Assembly (NCBI GenBank): GCA_907164885.2 | Contig: OU015490.1 | Coordinates: 212,044,847 to 212,108,846 of the forward strand | Source of the DNA: Dolomedes plantarius | Taxonomy: Eukaryota; Arthropoda; Arachnida; Araneae; Dolomedidae | Length of the DNA: 64,000 nt | Direction: 5' to 3' | Part shown: positions 37,320-50,956 of the stretch, in pieces | Numbering within the stretch: the first letter of the stretch is position 1 | Layout: every line of letters starts with the position of its first letter | Made by a program: the position numbers and the translations under genes | The notes under the pieces: model-generated | What the model saw: only the letters and a program-made list of their open reading frames with translations | What the model was told of the DNA's origin: nothing | Databases searched by the model: none

Positions 37320-40020
37320 TTAGCTGATGTCTAGATTTTAGAAGTCATAGTCTCATTTGCACATACAATGATAAAGATTTCCTCATTTTTTATAAACTGG
37401 AAAGTCCTGTTTGAAACAAGTATGCCTTCTATCAACTGTATGGTAAAAATACATCACAAGGGTCGTTTAAGATTTATATTTTTCGTTTATGTTTTACCAT
37501 TGTGAAATACTGAATAACAATCAAGTAGGACGTACCAGTTTGATTTACTGGTAGCAAAATTTCATTTTTGCGCACTATGCAAGCACAACGTATTTGGATA
37601 AACGTGAAAATTAAAAAATGCATTCATTACGTGTCTTAAGACATTCTCCTGGAGATATATTCGGAATAATAAAAAATTCCTTTAAAATATGATGGACTCC
37701 TTTGCTCATTGCATTCTGCCTTTGATTTATTTTGAAAGCAATTGTGTTTTTTCCAACAACCTAAATGAATTTTACATTATATTAGCTGTTGCTACTTCTG
37801 GAAATATACGAAATACAAATGGACCGATGAGTGAATGTTTGACGATGTACAACACTCTTTAAGCAATAGTGTTTAAGCATAAATTAGCGAATACATGCCT
37901 ATGATATAAAGGCAGTTGTAATGAATATCTTCCCTCCTTCCGGTTGGCGTTCTTCCAACAGATGTGATAAGTAGAAATCTAATTTATCTGACTGACGTTC
38001 GTGCTGCCGAAGTGTGATAAGGAATGCAGTATAATTATTCAATATAAGATACCAGAACTATCTACCATACCGTATAAGCATACACGTAAACGATTGAAGA
38101 ATAAAAACCATATCGACTATATTTAGATGGCTGAAGTTACCAATAATCCACCTGAAGTTTATTTACTAAAACAATAGTTTTACTATCTTCTTCAAACAAT
38201 CCATTGCCACAGGAACAACTTCATGATTTTTAATGCAGTGAACAAAGGCGAATGAAGGATAACGGATGAAGTTTCTGGCTATGTGTATACGTAACAAAAA
38301 ACACCTCCAAACGCATGTTTTCTTCTCTCGAAGGAAGTCAATTACTCTTCGATAGTCGTCGTTTGCTGTATGTGTACAAAGCCTACAGTTTAGCTTGGAA
38401 TCTTTTTTACTTTATGCTTGGAAATTTCATTTCGAGTACGAAACTCATTAAAGTTGTTCCTTATCAGAACTTGAGTTTCACGATATAGTGTTGATTGGAA
38501 AGCTCACCGCAGCAATTCACTGCTCGAAAAAGAATTAACGGTTGCACAACGTAATGAGGTTTTTTTTTTCAAACAGAACGCCGAGTTCGTTCGTTGAAAT
38601 GCGGCCGAATTTTTTGTTTTCTCTTCGTTCGCATTCTTGCGCGGTATTTATACCAGCTTTTTTAACATAATTGTTTTATGGCTGGAAATCACTGGCGATA
38701 ATTCACTTAAACTCCTTTTCCAGGCAATATGGCGTCTACGGTCACGGGACACTCTGGATTACCAGTTTCTGAAAGGTATAGCGTGTTTTGATAAAGAACG
38801 TCAGCTATGCAAATATTAATTTATATAATGACTATCTTGGTATAATACAATATCATTACTAAAAGAGAATTACTTACATAAAAACAATTGTTAAAAAACA
38901 TAACACGAGTTTATAAAAAAGCAATTGTGGGACAGTTGAAAAAGGTTCTCCAGCGTCAAGTGTTACTTCGCATTTTGAATCGTCTTCAAATACTTATATT
39001 TTTTATCAATATTATGTACTTTTTAAAATAAAGTCAAAATTGAACTTATTTGGACTCTAAAATTTTACACAGCACGATGATATCTCCTCAGATCTCATCT
39101 TGCAAAGGTGTTGTTGATTACTATTCCCATAAATAAATGTCAGAATCAAACTGTGATACAGAATGAAAAGTTTGAGATTCTATGGGACATTTTATAGAGT
39201 TGATAATGGTTTAAAGGCATATTGGAGTTGAAATGGAATGAAAAGATTAAAAAAAGGATTCATAATGCCATATTCGTAAAACAATTTATTGGTGTGTAAT
39301 TATCACCAATTTTCTGTGAAGCCTTTACTAGAGGACTTATAAATAATTACGAAACAACAGCGCACAAAATAATATGTGTACAAAGTTTTAGAATTTTAAT
39401 TTGATAAAACCTGAACGAAATACGTCAAATAATGAATTAAAATATACCATTGTATAAAAGAGTATTTCGGTTTTAAGACATGTTATTAATATATAATTTA
39501 TTTTAAAACTTATTATCATGAGTCTGAAACTGATGAATTTTCAAATAATTAGAACGTACATAATGATACAAATATGAAAATATTTAATTTTTATGTATCA
39601 TTCGAATAATTTTTATAATTAAAAACAAAAAATTTGGCTAAAAATTACTTTTACATTATATATTCCCTATAACAGAAGTAAATAAAGTTATATATATTAA
39701 AATGCATAATTTAAGATTTCGTATTACGTGAAAACTTCTGTTACATTGCCATTAGTGTATATAGCTAGTCAGAGATATTATAGAAAAATTAAAATTTAGA
39801 AATACCGCTGCACATTTATTTATTATTCATGAAAGTTAGATATTGAAGTAACATAACTATTTAATAATTTTTTAAACGAAAGAAAATAACATTTACAAAT
39901 TAAATATTAAAATTTATGATAGTTAAACCAAATGTTAATTATACAAAAATGTACAATTAATATCTTGGATTCTTTTCTTTGGAGATATTCTTTATAATAT
40001 AAAATATTTTATTTTTTTTA
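37320..40020. other. No recognised gene over 2.7 kb
   Basis: A mixed-composition stretch at 37,900-38,800 has several short frames (including 38,637-38,819), but no motif, splice pattern or element end could be supported. Confidence 0.45.
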
Positions 40021-40026
40021 CAAAAG

Positions 40027-40029
<3 letters not shown>

Positions 40030-40115
<86 letters not shown>
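40030..40115. repeat. (TA)n microsatellite
   Basis: It abuts the left end of the Tigger element. Confidence 0.97.
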
Positions 40116-40118
<3 letters not shown>

Positions 40119-41527
40119 TGGACGCTCGTTAATTCGAACTCAAAGTTTCTCAGAAAAAAGTTCGAATTATCCGATGTTAAGAGAAGAAAATATATAACTT
40201 TAAATGTGTATCACTGAAGAAGAAACTCTCCTAGTATGTACAACCCCAGAAAATATATTAAACTATGTTATCTAAAGTTAAACATATTAAAAAGCAATAC
40301 AGACTTACCTTAATCATAAAATGAAGCAGAAGATATGCAGTATAAAGTAAACTTTTATTAAAAATATGAATTACACTTTGGGGAAAAACTGTAAAATGAA
40401 TCTTTGGTTCTGTTTATGATGCCTACATTGTTCATCCAGCTTCTCGATTTGAAGAAAACATTTCAATTCATTATCAGAGGAAGGTTCCATCTGGATAAAT
40501 GATTTCAGAGTTTTAATAGATTCCATTATGGCTTTTTCCATTATGGCCGCATTAAAAATATCTTTCGGCAGGTAAGTAGAGAAAAGACCTGGCAGTTTCC
40601 TACCGAAATTAGTGCATATGTCTTCGTTTACATCAGAGCTTTGGCCACATACAGTTTGATAAGAAATATTGTGCCTTGACTTAAATCGAGAAAGCCATCC
40701 ATCACTGCATTCAAAATCTTCAATACCCATTCGACTTGCCAATTCATCAGCCTTCGTCAGCACTAGGGGTCCATTTATCGGAAAATTTCGAGATCTAACA
40801 TCCTGGAACGATAGCAATACAGCTTTTTCTAGAACTTCTTGGGATACATTTCCCATGCGTTTCCTTCCTCTAGCAAATTTTGATTTTTCCATGAATCAAA
40901 AATTGACTCCTTGTTTTTCAAATTAGTTGACAAGGCATTTTTTTAATTCCATATTCAGCTGCTAACTTTGTTTTACATTCGACATTCTCTACTTTCTTTA
41001 AAATTTCTACCTTTGTCTCCAAAGTTAGGGTTTTGTACTTTCCACGTGTAGACATCCTGAATATTTACACGTTCACACCACACAATAAGGAAGAAAAACT
41101 AGAGACCACATTAACTTGTCTGCACTGCAGAATGTATAGTAAAGACTAGTTTTCCTGAAATTCTAAGAAAATCGATCCAAATAAAGGAAAATTGCTTTTT
41201 ATATTTAGCACTAATAAGAAGGACAATAGCTACTAACGGTTAGCGGACATGCAATAGTCTAGGAATGCGGGCATGTGCCTCTTTACACAGAAAAGAAATT
41301 TTGACACACAAAATATTAAATACAGTGTGTATTTTCTCCAATAAACGAGGGAAAAGAATTTTTTTATCAAATTTTTAGTTCAAATTAACCGAAGTGATAA
41401 AAATTTAGTTCGAATTAATGAGATATTTTTAACATTAACTCCAATACAAGATTTTTGGGGCCTTTGGATTAGTTCGAATTAACCGAAAGTTCGAATTAAC
41501 CGAGTTCGAATTAACGAGCGTCCACTG
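40116..41527 (-). mobile_element. Tigger/pogo element
   Basis: Inverted ends CAGTGGACGCTCGTTAATTC (40,116 on) and its complement ending at 41,527, with further subterminal TTCGAATTA repeats. TA target sites at 40,114-40,115 and 41,528-41,529. Length is 1,412 bp, against roughly 2.5 kb for a complete element, consistent with the coding deletion described for its transposase. Confidence 0.95.
40371..41054 (-). pseudogene. Tigger transposase: DNA-binding part kept, DDE core deleted
   Basis: The protein starts near 41,054 with MSTRGKYKTLTLETKVEILK and KLAAEYGIKK, the first pogo-type HTH, then breaks by a frameshift and two stops. From 40,892 a clean 173-codon frame runs to 40,371. It has EKSKFARGRKRM, then a CENP-B type HTH (about residues 15-80, with SFQDVRSRNFPINGP, ADELASRMGI, CSDGWLSRFKSRHNIS), then LFSTYLPKDIFNA. 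Where the DDE domain should begin (FNADE in relatives) it joins in frame to a C-terminal piece with IMESIKTLKSFIQM and EKLDEQCRHHKQNQ. So an in-frame deletion removed the catalytic domain while the DNA-binding domain stayed open. Confidence 0.88.
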
Positions 41528-41529
41528 TA

Positions 41530-42596
<1,067 letters not shown>

Positions 42597-42830
42597 ATAC
42601 CCAACAAACACAGGACTGACGGCAGCTTATCGGGCCAGTGCTGGAGGCACCGGTTGAACGACAAGTACGGGAGAATTTTGTCGGGCCACTGGCGGGTTGT
42701 TTACGAACCTCCGAAGGGGAAACGCTTTCCGTTTACGTGTTTCAGGGCCTGTTATGGGTTGATATGAATCGCACCGAAATCGTTTACCCTGCATCGTCCC
42801 GGAACTGTACCTCCGATTCGTAACCACAAG
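42597..42830 (-). mobile_element. GC-rich block with TGTGTTTGTTGGGTAT end
   Basis: On the minus strand this roughly 230-bp block, much richer in GC and CpG than its surroundings, ends TGTGTTTGTTGGGTAT and passes into the long TA array. The block at 54,640-55,022 ends with the same 16 bases followed by TATATA. A shared 3' end with unrelated upstream sequence fits 5'-truncated or chimeric retroposons with a TA tail. The family is not recognised. Confidence 0.55.
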
Positions 42831-42948
42831 TAACAGATATCTGCATCAGAATTATGGATTTGAAAGGGGAAGGCGAAGATTAAATTTAACAGACTTTTCA
42901 AAAATATTTATTTCATTGTTGTGAAACTTCTTTTACGCGGAAAATTCC

Positions 42949-43060
42949 CATAATTTTCCTTGTATGTAAAGATTGTATTATGTGAAAAGTATTATGTGAA
43001 ATTGTATAATTGTATTATGTGAAAATTCACATAATTTTCCTTGTATGTAAAGATTGTATT
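42949..43060 (+). repeat. 31-bp direct repeat, 81-bp spacing
   Basis: CATAATTTTCCTTGTATGTA plus AAGATTGTATT occurs at 42,949 and 43,030. Confidence 0.85.
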
Positions 43061-43755
43061 CTGTGTGTATGTTTTTAACTCCCTAGAAGCTTATAAAAAC
43101 AGATGAAAATTAGTTTCAATTTTATATATTACTGGAGAAATTAAATATCTACTTAAAAATGGGTCCTTGTTTCACCACTCTTTATTTATAAGAGAGGAAA
43201 TAGTGATAAAATTTGTATTTTTTTAAATTTCTTCTATAGTATATTAAAATAATAATATATATTTTTGTAGATAAAATATTCAAAATATATTTTTCAGGAA
43301 ATTTACATATTCTAAGTATTTCTAATTGTTAGATGCCATTATAAAACAACTGATTTTGTAGAATTTTTTCTCGAATTTCATCGTATTAATTTTACAGTAA
43401 CATATTCTTATAATACAAATTTGAATGAAAGAAAAAGAATTTTAAATTTACAGACCTTAGTTAAAATAAACAAATCACACATATTTAGAAAAATATTAAT
43501 GTAATGTAATGTCAGAGACATAGACAGTAGATGTCATGAGACACCAAAAAATATCAAAAAATAAGACCCTTTATCCTCAGTACGTACATTGAAGAATATA
43601 TATTACATTGTTTTTTTTTGTAATTGAATCAGGATACGAGAAATAATATTTACAATAAGAAAAAAAAAGGCAAAAAAATTAGTTTAAATAAATGTTAGAA
43701 ATAAAAAATAAGGCAATTAAGTTTAAAATAATAAGTAAGTTATATTTAATAAATT
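43061..43755. other. AT-rich DNA, nothing recognised
   Basis: No supported feature. Confidence 0.55.
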
Positions 43756-43759
43756 AAAT

Positions 43760-43890
43760 TGGCAGGTTTGAACATCCGTGAGTACAGATAACAGAACTGC
43801 ACTTTGCAGGATCGAACCGAGGACTGAAGCATGGGAAGCAAAAACGAACGCCCCACACCAGCATTCCCTGATAGGGTATCAAGTGTGAAC
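43760..43890 (-). repeat. tRNA-like SINE head
   Basis: On the minus strand, box B GGTTCGATCC (43,809-43,818) lies downstream of a box-A-like TGGTGTGGGGCG (43,849-43,860) at tRNA-like spacing. The cloverleaf is not convincing as a functional tRNA. Boundaries are uncertain. Confidence 0.55.
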
Positions 43891-44584
43891 TTCAATAAGA
43901 GAAAACTGCCTCGCATGGAACAGAAAAATAAAGGAAAAATGTTAAACACTATCAGAAACCACACTATCAGAATAACACTATCAGAATTAACCTGTGAACA
44001 ATTAATGGACTGGTAAGATTTGAAATATTAAGATCGGAACATAAATTTTTAATTTTTAAGTGGCCGTTCGGTTTTGGGATTTTTTTTTCCAAAAAAATTC
44101 AATGCGTAAGTAAATTAAGTAATTTTGAAAGGTCCGATATTAATCCAATTGCAGTAATGTTTTCAGATAAGATTTTGAGAAAGTTTCATGAAATTGATTT
44201 GGGATATTGAATTTTGACTAGGTTGTACATTTTGTTGAGGGTATCTTTGTACCCTTCCGCCATTAAAAAAAAAAACATGGCTCAGGTTTGGTTTCCCGCC
44301 TAACAGGAAATTCATCATTAGCAGCGGGAATTTCTTTCCTCCGGATTACGACAGTTTCCTAGGATAGAAAATTGGTTTGAGAGATTGATTCGATCATTAA
44401 TGCTAGTTAAGTTCGAGAGCAATTCGCTTTAGACCAACCCAAATTTAAAAAATCACATTATGTTCGATTTCGTTCAAAATTACCACATCACATTGCATAC
44501 CAAGATTATAATATTTTATACATTACATATACAATGTATTTTTCATTTTCATAATAAAACTAAACTTTTGAATGTAGTTGACTT

Positions 44585-44656
44585 TTTTATGCGGCCCGCC
44601 TGCCTTGAAAAAATTTACCATGTGGCCCAGATGCTGAAAAAGGTTAAACACCCTGC
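44585..44656 (-). mobile_element. hAT-type element end
   Basis: Read from 44,656 leftward it begins CAGGGTGTTTAACCTTTTTC, followed by GGGCCACATGG and GCGGGCCGCAT. This is the familiar start of many hAT elements. The opposite end and the 8-bp duplication were not located. Confidence 0.6.
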
Positions 44657-44689
44657 TTTAAGCTCATCAGCCTGATTCAGAGGTTTAAC

Positions 44690-45940
44690 TTTTCAGATTT
44701 AGGAATATAATCAAAAGTGGGTGTAGAAGAAAATTTAAACGCACACTTACTGTGCATAAGATTAAAAAGTTCTTTGAGATTGGGGATGTTAAACGTTATT
44801 TTGAAAAAAAAGAAATTCATGTTTTTCAAAAGTCCATAGTAATCACACATGGTTTCCATTACTTATTTCACTGACACATTGAATTGTGTTTTGTTTTGTT
44901 TTTTATTATTAAATTTTGGCATTATCTTTTGAGAATGTATTTTCGTTTTTATCAATGCAACTCTTGCAGAAGTGCCACGGACGGGTAAGGGTGACTCGGT
45001 AACGAATTTAACAATCCTTTCTACTGCTTGTGTGTGACATGGAAAATTGCTGAAGTCAGTACGTTGACTCTCCTGATCAGATTATTTTGCTTCCTAGTTT
45101 ATAATCAGAAATATGCCTCGTTCTGTTACTTTAACATCTTTACGTACAATCATATCAATATAATCCTTGGCATCAAAGTTTATACGTTGAACTTAAAACT
45201 TTCCAATGCCCCCTTCATTTTTCAGTCCTTGCTTTTAGAATCCGGCGTAATCCAAGCTGTCTTACGTGGCTGCGATCAACTGATATCATACATAAGAGGA
45301 GATTTTCAGAAGCAGCGAAGTACGAATTTCTTTGAATGACTGGGTCAATTACATTTTTAAGAGTCTGATGGAGGTAACGTGAATAGCTTACAAGTTTCCA
45401 CAAGTGCTTCGATCCATGGATATAAGATAGTTTCCGCTTTATGTGAAACGAAACAGATGCATATACTTACAAAATGTTCTCAGTCAGTATTCGGAGATTT
45501 TTTTTGCAGTACATTCTGTTCCCACATACAAGTGAAGTATTTGGTTTGCTAATGTAAGCTATCATGAATAACAAAGTTTTCCTGGTTTTCTCATAGACAA
45601 ATCAGAAGAGCACCTTCCAACAGAGATTGCATTAGACATTTCTAACAAATATTTTGGGTCCACACTTAAATCATCCTTAATTTCTAGTAATGGAATGCCA
45701 TTTTCAATAGGTGATAATTCAATTACTGGAAGTTCATAGCAGTTTTCTAGTTGTTTACCTATTTCTCCTCCAAATTAGGACGTAGGCGCAGTTCATTTCC
45801 ATGAAATAGACAAATCAACCACTGCAGTGGCCTTCTTAATTCCTTTTCAAATAAACGAACCACATCATTATTCAATCCAGTGTTCACGGCAGTTCCACCC
45901 ATTCCAATTACAGTAATGTTTAAATTCTGGTTGTTGTCAT
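44690..45940 (-). pseudogene. Repeated transposase-like protein relic, copy 1
   Basis: Minus strand, frames mixed. It starts VIGMGGTAVNTGLNNDVVRL and RRPLQWLICLFHGNELRLRP (about 45,920-45,770), continues with a DLSVDPKYL-like part, then from 45,403 YLHQTLKNVIDPVIQRNSYF and ENLLLCMISVDRSHVRQLGL plus RRILKART, then FDAKDYIDMI near 45,160. I recall similar multi-copy hypothetical proteins in arthropod genomes that look transposon-encoded, but cannot name the superfamily. Many stops and shifts make it non-functional. Its C-terminal half is repeated in inverted orientation at 45,970-46,330. Confidence 0.55.
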
Positions 45941-45969
45941 TGAAAAATGCTATTATGCTATCTTATATA

Positions 45970-46330
45970 CATTTCCAGTGCCAGAAATCTGCTTCTGAAA
46001 ATCTCGTCCTTTGTATGATATCAGATGATCGCAGTCATGTAAGAGAGAGCTTGGATTACCCCGGAATCTAAAAGCAAGGGCTGAAAATGAAGGTGGCATC
46101 AAAAAGTTTTTATTTCAACGTATAAACTTTGATGCCAAGGATTATATTGATATGATTGAATGGAATGATGTTAAAGTAACAGGACTTCCTATGAAGAGGC
46201 ATATTTCTGATGACAAACAGAAAGCAATTCAATGTGTCAGTGAAATAAGTAAAGCAAACCATGTATGATTACTATGGACTTTTGAAAAATATGAATGTTT
46301 ATTTCAAAATAACACTTTGCCTTTAAAGAC
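45970..46330 (+). pseudogene. Repeated transposase-like protein relic, copy 2 (C-terminal part)
   Basis: The plus strand gives SASENLVLCMISDDRSHVRE, then after a shift AENEGGIKKFLFQRINFDAK, DYIDMIEWNDVKVTGLPMKR and HISDDKQKAIQCVSEISKAN before a stop. It parallels copy 1 and shares CATTGATATGATTG-type and ATTACTATGGACTTTTGAAA nucleotide runs. It points away from copy 1 and so forms an inverted pair around 45,400-45,970. Confidence 0.6.
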
Positions 46331-46739
46331 ATTACATTAATATTTTTCTAAATAAATGTGATTTGTTTATTTTAACTAAGGTCCGTTAATTAAAAATTGT
46401 TTTTTTTCATTCCAATGTGTATTATAAGAATATACTACTGTAAAATTAAGATGATGAAAATTGCGAAATTCTACAAAATCAGTTGTTCTGTAATGACATC
46501 TAAAAATTAGAAATACTTAGAAATACCTAAGTTTCTTGTAAAAATATTTTGAATATTTTATTTACAAAAAATATATATTATTAATTTAATATACCATAAA
46601 ATAAACAGAAAAAAAGAATTTTATCTCTTTTCACAAAAATATCTATTTTGAAGCACCTGAAAAATATTTCAGTAGAGCAATAAAATTTTATATTCAATAC
46701 CAAAAGGCAGCTTTTGAAAGCTATAGCATAATGAAATTT

Positions 46740-46867
46740 CAAACCATCTTTTTTTTCGCCTCGTCATACTACAATGCACTAGTGTCATCTGATTGGACAT
46801 TCAGTTGCACGTGATTGAAAAGGCGCCATTAAAGATTGATTACAAGTTCGTTGAAATTAATCCACAA
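46740..46867 (+). promoter_or_regulatory. Promoter-like segment and candidate first exon
   Basis: Within AT-rich DNA this short stretch has an inverted CCAAT box (ATTGG, 46,792-46,796), an arthropod-type initiator TTCAGTTG around 46,800-46,806 and a CACGTG E-box (46,808-46,813). A perfect 5' splice site GTAAGT follows at 46,868. The exon would be about 67 bases and contains no ATG. This is inference from motifs only. Confidence 0.35.
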
Positions 46868-48902
46868 GTAAGTTTCATTCGTTAGTCTTAAATTATTGCC
46901 TTTAGATTTTATTTAACACCCTTACATAGTGAACATTATTCTATTTCTGTTATAAGATAGTGTTTTAATCCAAGTTATATATGAATTGACCATATTTCAG
47001 ATCAAACTCTACTGAACTGAGTGTATTGAATTAGCAATACTTATGGCACTTACGAGCACTTTCGTATGTATAAATAAAAACATTTTGTTTCGGAATAATT
47101 TAAGATTCGTGTTTCAGTTAATATTTTAGATGGACAAAGGAAGTAAATGGACTCTTGTGAAAGTCTTAAGTATTTGCTAATTAAATTAATATTTAGAATT
47201 GTAATTTGTACGCACTATTTAGATTTTTATATCCTTTAGAAAGTATAAAATACATGACACAAATATCAATTCCAAATCTACATAGTTGAAAAATAAAAAT
47301 GTATTTTCATTTCCAGTATAATATTTTCCATTTTATTTCTTTAAAGAAATTTGAAAGAAAATTATAATGAATTTTTTTTTAATATGTTAATCCAAATTAA
47401 ACATTTTTTTACTACTGGATTGATAAATCAGTTACACATGATTCCTCCATAGTAAATTCATGCATAGTATTCAATGGTGGAAAAATTGTCCATTTTCCTA
47501 TTAAATATATTTTACAATGTTCTTATTGCCAGGTATCAATAGGCAACAAATTATCCATGTCTAAATGTTAAAAGATGGATTCAAAAACGTTCCACATTAT
47601 AAAAGATTCTAAAAATGAACTTGTAAATCATACAAAAGGATCTATTGAATTCCTTATCAAATTGTGTTTTGAGTAAACTTTATAAAATACACTGCATTTT
47701 ATACATTATAAAGAAATAAAGAACAAATATTCTTAAAATTTTTGTGTTCATAATTTAAAAGAATGTATTTAGTATAATTATATATTTTAATTTAAATGCT
47801 AAACACTAATAGGTATTTTTCATGTATAATCTTAATAGCCTTAAAATATAATTTTTTTAAAATTCTATTTATAATGTTCTATGTGTACACTCAATTGCTA
47901 TATATGTATATGTTATTCCTACTGGGTGAAATTTCTTTATGTCTATCGAGAGCAAAGATATATTCAAAATTTCAAAACCAGATCAAAATATTGTTTAATC
48001 AGTATCCACATGTCAAGTAAATATTGAAACAATAGCAAATTTTGGAGCATTTTTTTATTTTGAATATCTCATTAAATAAAAAGCTTATTTAAGGAACATT
48101 TTGAATTTCAATTGCTATTAATCAATATTTTGAACTGGCTTTGATATTTAGATTATATTTCTACTCTCTCTGAAGATATAAAATAAAACAATTTCACTCT
48201 TTAGGAATAACATAATGGTGCATACTTTTTGCAACTGAGTGTATATATTCTTGCAATTGAGTGTATATATATTTTCAAGAATTATTAATTTTTGTATGTA
48301 TGTGAACTCCATTGTATTCCTGAATTCATTCAAAGAACCTCTGGAGTAATGAGAAGTTTAGAGTTTTAAATTTGTGTCAATATAGATGCCACGTGCATTT
48401 AATTTTCTAATTTGTATCGTGTTTGAAATCACTTTTATCAGTGTTATTAGAGATGATGGCAGTGAAAATTATTCCAAAATAGACTATTTAGATACATAAA
48501 TTGTTTCTTAACTTATTAATTTGCATTCCATGTTTTTAATTATATATTTATAAGTATATAGATTTGTAGATTATCAGAATGTGTACATACAAAAAATTGC
48601 TTTATTGTAATAGATATTGTACGATAAGAGTTTTTATAAATCTGAGAATGTTCTCAATAACTATCTATAAGCTGTTCATCTCTAAAGGTCTTTTGGAAAT
48701 TATTTTGTTGTCATGCTGTGCAAAATAAATGTGAACTTATTGGCTTAATATATATATATAAAGGGTAAAATTAGTTTCTTTTCCCCTTTTTATATTAGTG
48801 ATAAGCAAGTTTATAAAGAACTCTACTTTTCAATACTTCTTGGTTTGATAAAACATTAAATTTTTATTATGGCATTATAAGAAAATATTGGTTTCTTTAC
48901 AG
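46868..48902. other. Candidate intron, no other feature
   Basis: AT-rich. It contains one of two copies of a ~64-bp direct repeat (48,411-48,474, matched at 50,957-51,020). Confidence 0.4.
48411..48474 (+). repeat. Direct repeat flanking the P-element relic, left copy
   Basis: TTTGTATCGTGTTTGAAATC, ACTTTTATC and GTGTTATTAGAGATGA are repeated at 50,957-51,020 with a few changes. The pair brackets a candidate exon and the P-like pseudogene, so it may be an element end or an old duplication. Confidence 0.8.
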
Positions 48903-48967
48903 AATTTTGAAACTGGAATCTAACTTCGGGCTTGAAAGACAAATACCACTTGGATCTCATAACTCAT
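48903..48967 (+). other. Candidate internal exon
   Basis: A 65-bp segment with a good 3' splice site (GGTTTCTTTACAG, ending 48,902) and a good 5' splice site (CAT then GTAAGG at 48,968). One frame is open (ILKLESNFGLERQIPLGSHN) with no family recognised. It does not join in frame with the importin-like exon at 51,854. Confidence 0.35.
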
Positions 48968-49310
48968 GTAAGGTTTTTGTTTAACGTCACTGAGCCTACC
49001 TTTTTTTATTCTCGAGCTATACTTTTATTTTCAGCAGTGGACTTGTGGCCAAAATCACTGTTTTTAATATTTTTTTAGATTTATTTTTAACTAATTAAAT
49101 TTTTCTATGAAAAAACTATAAAAATATTTATTAAACAACTAAAAATTTCAAATTAGTTTTTTTAACTTAGACGCTAATCTGAACTTTCTCATAAACTTTG
49201 GTCTCAATAATTTGTGGATAGAATATTGATTTTCTTTATTTATTCTTTTTTAACTGTGAAGCTTGTTGTTAAGGTTTTAGATGAGTGAGAAAGTGCAATC
49301 CAGGGATTTC

Positions 49311-49340
49311 AGTTAACATGACTCCCTGGTCATGTTAACT
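49311..49340. repeat. Perfect 12-bp hairpin
   Basis: AGTTAACATGAC pairs with GTCATGTTAACT around TCCCTG. It is also enclosed by CCAGGG / CCCTGG. Confidence 0.88.
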
Positions 49341-49544
49341 CTTGTGAAAAAACTTGAAAGTCTTTAACTCTTGCCAAAAAAAGAGATTTATATTATAAAA
49401 GTATAAAATGCCAAGGTTTATTTAGAAAATATAAAATCTGTTCATGGACAAAGTTTGTTTATAAAACTGTAGATAAGACATTCATTGTGAGTTGTGGTTT
49501 ATTATATCAAAATGTGTGTTTGATAAGTGAATGAAATAACCCTT

Positions 49545-49650
49545 TCTTAATAATGGAATAGAACTCCTGTATAATCAATGAATTCACGGATACAAGATAC
49601 AGTTCCAAAAAGCAAAACGCCTGGTTTACAGAGTCTTTTATAATAACAGA
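49545..49650 (-). repeat. Half copy of the foldback element at 52,027
   Basis: AATGGAATAGAACTCCTGTA to GCAAAACGCCTGGTTT follows the arm sequence at 52,267-52,340 (complement) at roughly 80 percent identity. Confidence 0.75.
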
Positions 49651-49950
49651 AAAATGATATTTATATTATGAAAATGTGAAGTGCCAAGCTTTATTTATTC
49701 TTAATGGTTAACATTAAAATTTTAAAAATATTTTAGAATTTCCTGATAAGTTGTTAGAGGTTCGTTGATAATTCATTACAGAAGTAGTAAAAAGGAAATT
49801 GCTTTTGGATGTATTAGATCATTAATTAATGGGCTAAGTAATTTTAAATTTTGGTAAAATTTAATTTTATGCATGCCATAAATTTTTCTCTCTGTTAAAC
49901 ATGTTTATTCCATTTTAAGTCTTAATACTTATATAAAGAATTTGGATTAA

Positions 49951-50945
49951 ATGAAAACAGTAATGAGTGATGGTGAAAATGTATTAAATGTGGTAATTGA
50001 ATTGCTTGATGTTCTAAGACATAAAATTTCTCATCATCAAAATACAATAATTGACTTCTTGACTGAACAACTGACTTTATTATTAAACAATATCCTATTT
50101 TGCTACCCCCCTTGTTTAAGTATATTATATAATCATCCTTCAAATCCTAATAGACCATTATTTTATATTTTTGATCCTGTACACATTCTGAAGTGTGTCA
50201 GAAATAATTGGCTGAATCAGAAGAATTATGGTCAGTGTATGCATTTTATTGATTTTAATGATCATAACTTAACTAAAACTGCCTCTTTTAGAACCATTAA
50301 AGTATCCATTCTTTAGAGGATGGACAGATAGTGTTATCATAATGTGTTTGGATAATTATATCCAAACACATATTTAAACATAATATGTGTTTGGATTAAC
50401 TTTTAAAATCTCCATCTTCTATGGAGAGACAAAATGTAAAACTATGCCTTAAAATTTTCAATGACTATTTTGTTGAAGGGTTGAAAGTGCTTTCTACACA
50501 TACTGATGAACCTTTTTGTTTAGAAACATCTGAATATATTGCAATCATTATTAAATGGTGGAAGATAATGAATGTGTAAAGTAAGTTAAAAGGGGGTCAT
50601 AAACGAGATGTGTATTGTGAGTCTTTGTCATCTAATTCATCCAATGAAAAGGTTATGTACCTACAAAAATTCTTAGTTTGGCTTGATACTTGGAATTCTC
50701 TTAAATATACTTCTGGCTTTTTAACTAAAACATATACCACACTTTCTCACACTACACATGCTGTACTTGAAATGTGAACATATTGTTGCAATGAATTGGG
50801 GATGGCATATTTCTTAACAGGAAAAATTCAAACCGACATTATTGAAAATAGGTTTGGAAAGTTTCGCCAATTGTCTGGGTCACAATACAACATCTCGTTG
50901 ACACAGGTTTTCGAAATGAATCGAAGCTTAGACTTCAAACCCTAG
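49951..50945 (+). pseudogene. P-element / THAP9-type transposase relic
   Basis: The first frame (49,951-50,316) has FCYPPCLSILYNHPSNPNRP and FDPVHILKCVRNNWLNQKNY, a signature of P-element-like transposases. After a hairpin-bearing insertion near 50,320-50,400 the homology resumes with MERQNVKLCLKIFND, IIKWWKIMNV (stop), KFLVWLDTWNSL, TYTTLSHTTHAVLEM (stop), ELGMAYFLTGKIQTDIIENR and FGKFRQLSGSQYNISLTQV. The N-terminal THAP zinc finger was not found. Stops and frame breaks show it is dead. It lies inside a candidate intron on the same strand. Confidence 0.87.
50343..50398. repeat. Palindrome interrupting the P-like frame
   Basis: TGTGTTTGGATA and TATCCAAACACA form a near-perfect stem (50,343-50,370), and a third ATGTGTTTGGATTAA lies at 50,385. 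It sits exactly where the coding homology is interrupted. Confidence 0.85.
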
Positions 50946-50956
50946 CCCCTTAATTT

